In this document: positions 58,117 through 64,000 of the stretch, one piece after another
How the letters are laid out: each line of letters starts with the position of its first letter
How positions within the stretch are numbered: position 1 is the first letter of the stretch
Source: a virus
Reading direction: 5' to 3' (one strand)
Length of the DNA: 64,000 nt
Virus record (IMG/VR): IMGVR_UViG_3300025883_000003
Span: 43,830 to 107,829 of that record
Notes under the pieces: generated by a model
The model's database searches: none
Told to the model about the DNA's origin: nothing
What the model saw: the letters and a program-made list of their open reading frames with translations, nothing else
Translations under genes and position numbers: made by a program

Positions 58117-58857
58117 TTGGGAGCAACACCGTTCAAATTCGATATCGCGGTCGAGTGCTTTGAAAAGGCGGGTGCCGATCCCTCCAAAGAGCGCCGCATC
58201 GGGGGCATCGTGTCGACGGGTGCGATCGACCGCCAAGGCGAGCGCCTGATCCAGACGGGGCTCGACTTTTCGCCGTTCTTGAAGGGCGGCTGGTTCAACG
58301 ACAATCACGATAGCAGCACCGAGGCGTTGGTCGGATATCCCGACAAATGCGAGCTGCGCGAGCTGCCCGATGGGGAGCAAGGTTGGTACGTCGAAGGTTA
58401 TCTTCTGAAGGGCCACCAACGCGCCGACAACCTTTGGAACATTGCCCAAGCGTTGCAGAAGAGCGACCGCCGGCTCGGGTTCAGTGTCGAAGGCCAGATC
58501 GAAGAGCGCGACGCGACGAACCCGACCGTGGTTCGCAAAGCGTCCGTGCGCGAGGTCGCGATCACACGCTGCCCCGTGAACAACGGCACAGGGCTCGATG
58601 TGCTCGCGAAGTCGCTGAGCGCTGGCAGCGCCGTGGGCGACCCCGGCACCGCGCCCGGTGAAGGCTTCCCGCTTCGGACCGAAAGTCTCGAAGGCGGCAA
58701 GAAAAAGAAGAAAAAGAAGCGCCTCTACAAAGCATCTGAGGCGATGGAAAGACTTCGCGCAATCCGGCCAAACCTGGACGGCGCGCTAGCAGAGAAAATC
58801 GTGGCGTACGCGATGAAGTGGCACGCCGAAACGGAGGATATCGAAAATGCCGGATGA
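58117..58857 (+). CDS. Prohead protease (HK97 U35-like) with C-terminal extension
   Basis: Capsid maturation protease of the herpesvirus-assemblin-like fold. NDNHDSS gives the likely catalytic His64 and LGFSVEG the likely Ser123; REVAITRCPVNNGTGLDVL matches the strand that ends the family domain. The extension holds a 24-residue segment (169-192) almost identical to one in the major capsid protein, then a Lys-run and a helical end. The start is TTG 58117 with a strong GGGGGG ribosome site. XkdF-like is the nearest alternative description. Confidence 0.8.
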   Translation: MGATPFKFDIAVECFEKAGADPSKERRIGGIVSTGAIDRQGERLIQTGLDFSPFLKGGWFNDNHDSSTEALVGYPDKCELRELPDGEQGWYVEGYLLKGHQRADNLWNIAQALQKSDRRLGFSVEGQIEERDATNPTVVRKASVREVAITRCPVNNGTGLDVLAKSLSAGSAVGDPGTAPGEGFPLRTESLEGGKKKKKKKRLYKASEAMERLRAIRPNLDGALAEKIVAYAMKWHAETEDIENAG

Positions 58858-59773
58858 ACAAACATCGGGACCGCAGGTAACGGATGACGGCCTTGGGAAA
58901 GCTCTCGATGAGCTTCTGAAGGCGGCCGACGCTACGAGCTTGGCCAAGGGCGCAACGCACTCGGGCAAGGGTTCCAACTCAGTGGAAACCAGTCCCCACG
59001 TCGACGAAGACGGCACCACGGCGGGCTCGCTCGCCGGAGCCGGCGACGTAGGCGGAATCGATACGCTCATGGTCGCCAAGATGAGCGCTGCGGGCATTCC
59101 CGCCGGTATCATCAACGCCTTCGCAGCCTTCATGAGCGACGACGAAGAAGAAGAGGACGAGGACGAGGACGACGACAAGGAGAAGAAGGAAAACCCCTTC
59201 GACAAGAGCCTTGAGCCTTCTTTCCAGAAGTCTATGGACTCGTTCCGAGAAGACTCGGTTATCGATGACACCATCGATGTATCGCCGTTCCTTGAGGCGC
59301 TGACGGCCCGCACGGCCGATCAGCTCGATGCGATTCGCAAGAGCGCGGGCCACTTCGAAGGCCAGCAAAACCATGTGAATCAGAAGCTCGCTGCGGCACT
59401 CCACCAAATCGGTGGCTTGCTCAAGAGCCAGACCGGCGTGATTCAGGCTCTCGGGCAGCGCTTGAATCTAGTCGAGCGCACTCCGGCACCGCAGAAGGGA
59501 GCGACCCAGCTCTCCGGCGCGCAGCCGCTTCACAAAGCAATTCCGGGCGAGCTTGGCCAGGGCGGCAAGGATCTTCGCAAGAGCGAGATTCTGTCAACGC
59601 TCACGTACATGAACTTGGAAAAGGGCATGCACGAGATCAACGGCCAGCGCACATCCGAACTAGTCGGGCTGTTCGAAGGGGGCAACGTCATCGATGAGAA
59701 GACCGTCGGTGCCGTTCAGAGCTTCCTCGCCACCCACCCAAATGAGGCGGACGCGGCTCGGCAGTACGCCTAA
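58847..59773 (+). CDS. Putative scaffold or head assembly protein
   Basis: A 308-residue protein between protease and capsid genes, the usual scaffold position. It has an extremely acidic run (DDEEEEDEDEDDD, about 98-112), a helical coiled-coil middle (FEGQQNHVNQKLAAALHQIG) and a C-terminal helical domain. GGAGGATATC precedes the ATG, which overlaps the protease stop. No catalytic motif is present. Confidence 0.65.
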   Translation: MPDEQTSGPQVTDDGLGKALDELLKAADATSLAKGATHSGKGSNSVETSPHVDEDGTTAGSLAGAGDVGGIDTLMVAKMSAAGIPAGIINAFAAFMSDDEEEEDEDEDDDKEKKENPFDKSLEPSFQKSMDSFREDSVIDDTIDVSPFLEALTARTADQLDAIRKSAGHFEGQQNHVNQKLAAALHQIGGLLKSQTGVIQALGQRLNLVERTPAPQKGATQLSGAQPLHKAIPGELGQGGKDLRKSEILSTLTYMNLEKGMHEINGQRTSELVGLFEGGNVIDEKTVGAVQSFLATHPNEADAARQYA

Positions 59774-59809
59774 ACGCGCCATGGAAAGAAACAAGAGAGG
59801 ATTGAAAAA

Positions 59810-61222
59810 ATGAGTGTTGGATCATTTGTTTCGGCGCGAGACTACCGCGATTACGGCGGATGGGGCTCTTCATCGCCGGACGAACTAGCAGAGCTTCGCA
59901 AGGCGCTTGTAGCCGGCAGCGACGTGAACGACCCAGGCGTTGCGCCCGGTGTCGGATTTCCGTTGAGGACGGAATCACTCGAAGCGCAGCTCAAGAACCT
60001 GACGTTCGAAATGTCAGAAATCAAGTTGTTCCGCAGCATCGCCAAGGTGCCAGCGAGCAATACGGTCGAGGAATTCAACCGTTTGGTGAGCTACAGCCGT
60101 TCGGGCAGTCGCCGCTTCAACATGGGTTGGATGAGTGAGGGAGCGCTTCCAGAGGAAGAAGACAGCACCTACGAACGTGTGACCGTTCTCACGAAGTATC
60201 TCGGCGTTGTGGGCCGGGTCACACATGTGGCCAACACAATCCGGGCTGCTCACGGGAACGTGATCGCGCTCGAAACCATGAACAAGACGATGGATCTTCT
60301 CAAGAATCTTGAGAACGCCCTCTTCTTCGGAAACTCCGCGCTCATTCCTGAGCAGTTGGATGGCTTGGAAAAGCTGATCAGCGACGGTGCTCCCGATAAC
60401 GTGGTCGACCTTCGCGGTGCACCGCTCACTGAGAGCGCCATGAACGACATGCTGCTTCAGATTCGTCAGAACTACGGCATGGCGACCGATGCCTACTTCA
60501 GCGCCGGGGCCTTCTCGGATCTCGCGAAGCAGGTCTACGATCGTCAGCGGTTCGCACTGGCGCCAGCACCGGGCACGCTCGGTACGACCGTCACGGCTTT
60601 CCAAGGCCAACACGGCAAGATCAATCTCCACGACCACGTGTTCTTCGAGGACGAGCAGTCCGCGTTGACCGGCGGTCTTGGCGATGCGTCGAAGGCGCCG
60701 CTCGTTCCGACGATCACCGTGGCTCCGGCCGCGGCAGCCAACGCAGCTTCGCAGTTCGTTCTGGCAGACGCCGGCACGTACATCTACACGGTCGTGGGCG
60801 GGAACAAGTTCGGGCTCAGCCCGTCGCTCGACTCGGCTTCGGTCGTAGTTGCAGCGGGCGATCAGGTCACCTTCACGGTCGGCGACGGCGGTCAAGGAAC
60901 CACGTTCTACGAAATCTACCGCAGCGATGTGGGCGGCGCGGCTTCGACCGCGAAGCTCATGACTCGTGTCGCGCGCACTGGCGCAACGCAGGTCATTACG
61001 GATAACAACGATGACATTCCGGGGACCACCAAGGGCTTCGTCTTGCAGCAAAACCAGCGCTCAATGAGCTGGGCTCAGCTCTTGCCGATGACCCGCGTGC
61101 CACTTGCAACCATCGATACGAGCATAAGGTGGGCGCAGGTAGTATATGGTGCGATAAAGCTCTACACGCCCGCACGTAACATCGTGGTCAAGAATATCGG
61201 CCGCGAACCGGGTAGCCTCTAA
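59810..61222 (+). CDS. Major capsid protein (HK97 fold) with inserted Ig/Fn3-like domain
   Basis: A 470-residue coat protein. The N-terminal arm (1-60) ends in the 24-residue segment AGSDVNDPGVAPGVGF... (35-58) shared with the prohead protease. Core segments include NTVEEFNRLVSYSRSGS, LGVVGRVTHVAN and LENALFFGN. About residues 302-400 form a beta-sandwich insertion (GTYIYTVVGGNKFGLSPS, TTFYEIYRSD) like Fn3 or Ig domains on other capsids. The last 50 residues return to the core (SIRWAQVVYGAIKLYTPA). AGAGAGGATT precedes the ATG. Confidence 0.9.
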   Translation: MSVGSFVSARDYRDYGGWGSSSPDELAELRKALVAGSDVNDPGVAPGVGFPLRTESLEAQLKNLTFEMSEIKLFRSIAKVPASNTVEEFNRLVSYSRSGSRRFNMGWMSEGALPEEEDSTYERVTVLTKYLGVVGRVTHVANTIRAAHGNVIALETMNKTMDLLKNLENALFFGNSALIPEQLDGLEKLISDGAPDNVVDLRGAPLTESAMNDMLLQIRQNYGMATDAYFSAGAFSDLAKQVYDRQRFALAPAPGTLGTTVTAFQGQHGKINLHDHVFFEDEQSALTGGLGDASKAPLVPTITVAPAAAANAASQFVLADAGTYIYTVVGGNKFGLSPSLDSASVVVAAGDQVTFTVGDGGQGTTFYEIYRSDVGGAASTAKLMTRVARTGATQVITDNNDDIPGTTKGFVLQQNQRSMSWAQLLPMTRVPLATIDTSIRWAQVVYGAIKLYTPARNIVVKNIGREPGSL

Positions 61223-61256
61223 GGGAGGAAGCCCATAGCGAAAGCTGGTAGAACGG

Positions 61257-61286
61257 GGCGAGCGGGCGTAGGTTCGCTCGCCTTTT
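61257..61286 (+). terminator. Rho-independent terminator after capsid gene
   Basis: GGCGAGCG and CGCTCGCC form an 8-bp stem around GGCGTAGGTT, followed by TTTTCTACTTTTT. It may cap the high-level capsid transcript while letting some read-through into connector genes. Confidence 0.88.
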
Positions 61287-61311
61287 CTACTTTTTGGAGG
61301 GAAAAAGGACC

Positions 61312-61749
61312 ATGAAGATCAAGAATGAGAACATGGCAGGCACCGAAATGGGCTTGCGATACGGCGACGGCACCGTGACCGGGGACGAGAACGGGATCTT
61401 CGACGTACCCGCCAAGGATGCCGAATTCCTTCTGAGCACACCGGGGTGGAGCAAGCTCAAAAAGGGCTCTCCCTTGAGCGGAGCGAGCACGCACCCCTCA
61501 TTGGCCCCAGCACCCGACCCAGCACCCGACGAGCCTGAGCCGGCGCCTGAGACGGCCCCAGCGGACGATGGCGGGGGCGATGAAGGGGACGACGGCGAGG
61601 ATGCGCCCGAAGGCCCTGATCTCGAAGCCATGACCAAGGCGGAGCTTTTGGCGTGCGCGGCGGAGTACGGCGTCGAAGACGTAGACTCGTACATGCGCAA
61701 AGACGATATCAAGGCAGCGCTCGAAGCCGCGCTTTTTGAGGGGGAGTAA
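61312..61749 (+). CDS. Acidic protein with C-terminal SAP/HeH-like domain
   Basis: A 145-residue protein from ATG 61312. A beta-rich start is followed by a Pro/Asp/Glu-rich linker and a helix-extended-helix C-terminus (MTKAELLACAAEYGVED, then RKDDIKAALEAAL). HeH/SAP domains bind DNA or the Rho N-terminal type of partner. The position after the capsid gene suggests a head completion or neck protein. Confidence 0.7.
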   Translation: MKIKNENMAGTEMGLRYGDGTVTGDENGIFDVPAKDAEFLLSTPGWSKLKKGSPLSGASTHPSLAPAPDPAPDEPEPAPETAPADDGGGDEGDDGEDAPEGPDLEAMTKAELLACAAEYGVEDVDSYMRKDDIKAALEAALFEGE

Positions 61750-62114
61750 TGGCCGCTCACGCTGACGATCTGCGGTACTTCTACGCAGAGCACTTGGGGG
61801 ATTCGGTTCAGGTCACGTGTCCTTCGGGGGGCACGGTCGAGCTGCCCGAAGCACTGACGCCGGGGCGCTACGAGATCCGCGTGCCCGCCTACGGGGGTGG
61901 GGATCTGTGGATTCGCCAAGGGGCGTTTGGCGACGTTCTGGCTGCGAATGCGGCCCCGTCCACGCAGTTCGTAGGACATACGGACGTAGGGCACCTCAAC
62001 TACCCGGTCTTCACGCTCATGGTGCGCGGGACGCTCGACAACGGTCTTTCCTTTTACGGGGACGGCGGTACGCCCATCGCGCAGATCACCAAGGTTTCAA
62101 GGGACAAGGGATAA
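61749..62114 (+). CDS. Beta-barrel-like head protein
   Basis: A 121-residue protein in a TAATG overlap. Strand-rich (VQVTCPSGGTVELPEAL, YEIRVPAYGGGDLWIRQG) and similar in layout to small decoration or stopper proteins. Function is inferred from position. Confidence 0.6.
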   Translation: MAAHADDLRYFYAEHLGDSVQVTCPSGGTVELPEALTPGRYEIRVPAYGGGDLWIRQGAFGDVLAANAAPSTQFVGHTDVGHLNYPVFTLMVRGTLDNGLSFYGDGGTPIAQITKVSRDKG

Positions 62115-62497
62115 TGCTACGCGAAAAGAAACAAGGCGGGCCGCTGGTCAAGATCAAAGAGCAGCCAGCGCGCAAGCCACCGCCCAAGCGCGTTGTGCCA
62201 CCGGCCCCTAAAGAGATCGAAGTCGCGCTGGATCAGCAACAGCTCTTACGCATGCAGGCGACCCAGACAGACGATGGGCTCGTGATCTCGGCGTTGGTTG
62301 CAGACGGCTACACCGATGGCGAGGGGGACTTTCATCCCGTGCGTCGGCGTCGATTCCACTACACCGGGGAAGCGGCGCTCACGGTGGCGTGGGCGGCTTT
62401 CGAAGAGGCGTTGTGGACGGTCATCGATGAAGAGCCGGCGCCCTTCGAGCGCCCCGCTGATCAAGGTGAGCCCTTCCAAGTCGCGCCTACGGAGTAA
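62114..62497 (+). CDS. Hypothetical structural-block protein
   Basis: A 127-residue protein in a TAATG overlap. A basic Pro/Lys N-terminal tail (KPPPKRVVPPAPK) precedes an alpha/beta domain with a repeated acidic end. No family is recognised. Confidence 0.6.
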   Translation: MLREKKQGGPLVKIKEQPARKPPPKRVVPPAPKEIEVALDQQQLLRMQATQTDDGLVISALVADGYTDGEGDFHPVRRRRFHYTGEAALTVAWAAFEEALWTVIDEEPAPFERPADQGEPFQVAPTE

Positions 62498-62854
62498 GTG
62501 ATTGACCCCAAACAGAGCATACGCCCCTATCGCAAGGTCGATATGGGCACGGAGCTGGCGGAGCACGATGCTCGGCTCCGCAAACTTGAAAAGCTCGAAA
62601 CTCAGGTTCGGGTCTTTCAAGTGCTCGCCGGGATGCTGTTGCTCACATTGATCGGCTCATGGCAACGGGGGTGCACGCGGGAGGACAATCAGCGCATCGA
62701 ACAAGCAGGGCTGAAGCAGGCCGTCGAATCGCACGCGAAGCAGCCGCATGGGGTGGACCAAGACACGCTTGATAGCATGCAGAACACGGACAAAGAGCAC
62801 GGCGAACGGCTTTGGACCATCGAGAAGCGCCTCTACATCCGAAAGAAGAAGTGA
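62498..62854 (+). CDS. Membrane protein with coiled coils (XhlA-like layout)
   Basis: A 118-residue protein from GTG 62498. A charged coiled coil (ELAEHDARLRKLEKLETQV) precedes one transmembrane helix (VFQVLAGMLLLTLIGSW, about 40-56), followed by a second charged helix. This resembles small holin-associated or XhlA-type proteins, although such genes usually sit with lysis genes. The topology is not determined by the sequence. Confidence 0.6.
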   Translation: MIDPKQSIRPYRKVDMGTELAEHDARLRKLEKLETQVRVFQVLAGMLLLTLIGSWQRGCTREDNQRIEQAGLKQAVESHAKQPHGVDQDTLDSMQNTDKEHGERLWTIEKRLYIRKKK

Positions 62855-63028
62855 ATGCAGCACGTAGTCGACGTACCTGAAGAGATCGAAATGCGGCTCG
62901 CGAGCGAAGCAGACAAGCAAAAGCTCTTCGTGAAGGATCTGATCCCGCTGATCCTCGCGGAGTATTTTCAGATGTGGGATGACATGGAAGGTGGGGCTGC
63001 ACTTTTGAAGGTGGATACGCCAGAATGA
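62855..63028 (+). CDS. Small acidic hypothetical protein
   Basis: A 57-residue acidic helical protein whose ATG begins at the base after the previous stop. VVDVPEEIEMRLASEADKQ suggests a small helical hairpin. No family is recognised. Confidence 0.6.
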   Translation: MQHVVDVPEEIEMRLASEADKQKLFVKDLIPLILAEYFQMWDDMEGGAALLKVDTPE

Positions 63029-63041
63029 GCGTGGGGGGATC

Positions 63042-64000
63042 ATGGGCCAGGTAAATCCAATCGATGCAGCGGAGAACAGCGGCGTCGACACGCGCGCGCA
63101 AGGCAACGTCATCCGCGTCACGACGAATGACCCCAAGATCGCCGTGGCCATCGAAGCAGGTTTCGAGCGCTTGGTGGTCGAGCGCAGCACCGATCAGGGG
63201 CTCACGTACGAAGAGATTTCCCACGCGTCGGAGCGCCCTGTGCTCAAAGAGGGGCAGTTCGTCTACGAGTTCTTCGACCGCTGCGGCGACCCCGGCTACC
63301 TCTACCGCACGCGCTACGTCGGTACGATCAAGGGTGAGAAGTATTGCACCGACCCAAGCCCGTCCATCCTTGGCGCGGGCCTTGCGGTCCGCAATATCCT
63401 GACGGTCGAGCAACTGAAGAGCCGCTACATGTTCGGGCTCGACCTGACGAACGACAAAGGCGAACCGCTCGAAGACGACGTGTACCTTTCGTACATCATG
63501 GCGGCGATTCGCGGCTTCGAGAAGCAAGTCGATATCCCGCTCTTGCCGACCACGTTTGTCGAGAAGCACGACTACTACCGGAACGACTATCACTCGTTCA
63601 ACTTCATCCACTTGGATAACACTCCGGTCATCGCCGTTGACGAGTTCCGGGTGCAGTACCCATCGGGGCAGAACGTCATCATTTTCCCCGGCGAGTGGAT
63701 TCGCCTGAGCAAGCTCGAAGGGCACGTGCAGATCGTGCCCACGAGTGGCACGCTCTCCGAGATCCTTGTCGGCCAAGGCGGCAGCTTCCTTCCGGCCATC
63801 TACAACGGGCTCGACTATCTCCCTGAGCTTTTCGAAGTGGCCTACACGGCGGGCTTCGAAGACGGGAAGATCCCGGCCGATATCATCAATCTGATCGGCA
63901 TGATGGCGAGCATCGGACCCTTCCACATCTTTGGCGATCTCATTGCCGGCGCGGGCATCGCGAATATCAGCCTGAGCATGGACGGGCTGAGCCAATCCGT
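63042..64000 (+). CDS. Head-tail connector protein (cut by window)
   Basis: 319 residues visible. An N-terminal Ig/Fn3-like domain (FERLVVERSTDQG, YLYRTRYVG) precedes the connector part: LTVEQLKSRYMFGLDL, PVIAVDEFRVQYPSGQNV, FPGEWIRL, VQIVPTSG, and the end GDLIAGAGIANISLSMDGLS. These match the gp6-type neck or adaptor family of siphophages and myophages. GGGGGGATC precedes the ATG at 63042. The reading frame continues past the right edge. Confidence 0.8.
   Translation, partial: MGQVNPIDAAENSGVDTRAQGNVIRVTTNDPKIAVAIEAGFERLVVERSTDQGLTYEEISHASERPVLKEGQFVYEFFDRCGDPGYLYRTRYVGTIKGEKYCTDPSPSILGAGLAVRNILTVEQLKSRYMFGLDLTNDKGEPLEDDVYLSYIMAAIRGFEKQVDIPLLPTTFVEKHDYYRNDYHSFNFIHLDNTPVIAVDEFRVQYPSGQNVIIFPGEWIRLSKLEGHVQIVPTSGTLSEILVGQGGSFLPAIYNGLDYLPELFEVAYTAGFEDGKIPADIINLIGMMASIGPFHIFGDLIAGAGIANISLSMDGLSQS

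Noticed and set aside
1-64000. Searched for integrase, excisionase, reverse transcriptase (DGR) and CRISPR arrays
   Set aside because: No motif or repeat-spacer pattern was found in the visible genes, so lysogeny or these systems cannot be claimed from this window.

Overview
The window is one stretch of a GC-rich, densely packed tailed double-stranded DNA phage genome (Caudoviricetes). The evidence is a full set of phage hallmark genes: terminase large subunit, portal, MuF-type head morphogenesis protein, prohead protease, HK97-fold major capsid protein and head-tail connector, plus a phage-type replication and recombination set. No integrase, clear repressor, rRNA or ordinary chromosomal operon is visible. 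The sigma70-like promoters and AAAGGA-type ribosome binding sites fit a bacterial host, but the sequence does not name it. The window cuts a DNA polymerase on the left and a head-tail connector gene on the right, so replication genes such as helicase and primase, and most tail genes, lie outside.

Layout. (1) About 1-11.8 kb, plus strand: family A DNA polymerase (C-terminal part), gp32-like ssDNA-binding protein, RecA/UvsX-like recombinase, a single-chain Mre11-Rad50 fusion, RuvC-like resolvase, a lysine-rich protein that may be the small terminase, and a phage Dam-type adenine methyltransferase. (2) 11.8-23.3 kb, plus strand: beta-rich virion-type proteins, a patatin-like phospholipase, several small proteins sharing a C-terminal or N-terminal SDxELxxRLRxLRG motif, a ribbon-helix-helix protein and a winged-helix protein. 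(3) 23.3-23.7 kb: a convergent region with a long hairpin and tiny membrane-peptide ORFs. (4) 23.7-33.6 kb, minus strand: about 25 small accessory genes in overlapping strings, driven by promoters that share a palindromic operator. (5) 33.6-40.4 kb, mixed strands: an unusual tRNA followed directly by a Pth2-like peptidyl-tRNA hydrolase, a caspase-like protein, a GAF-GGDEF diguanylate cyclase, and a DUF7007-like/DUF3768-like pair. (6) 40.4-43.2 kb, minus strand: terminase large subunit and small genes. (7) 43.3-64 kb, plus strand: three giant polyvalent-type proteins (ParB-like, zincin, zeta-like kinase modules) punctuated by a repeated KGGPYIGPRGGKW motif, then portal, MuF-zincin, prohead protease, scaffold-like protein, major capsid protein and connector genes.

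How it fits together. The left block replicates and recombines phage DNA. The minus-strand block looks like early host-takeover or accessory genes under common control by an operator of the form TATACG-N6-CGTATA that sits between -35 and -10. The right block builds the head, and the giant proteins beside portal and MuF are good candidates to be packaged and injected with the DNA. The items most worth follow-up are the shared operator regulon, the repeated GPRGGKW linker in the polyvalent proteins, the 24-residue motif shared by prohead protease and capsid protein, the phage-borne diguanylate cyclase, and the tRNA plus Pth2 pair.
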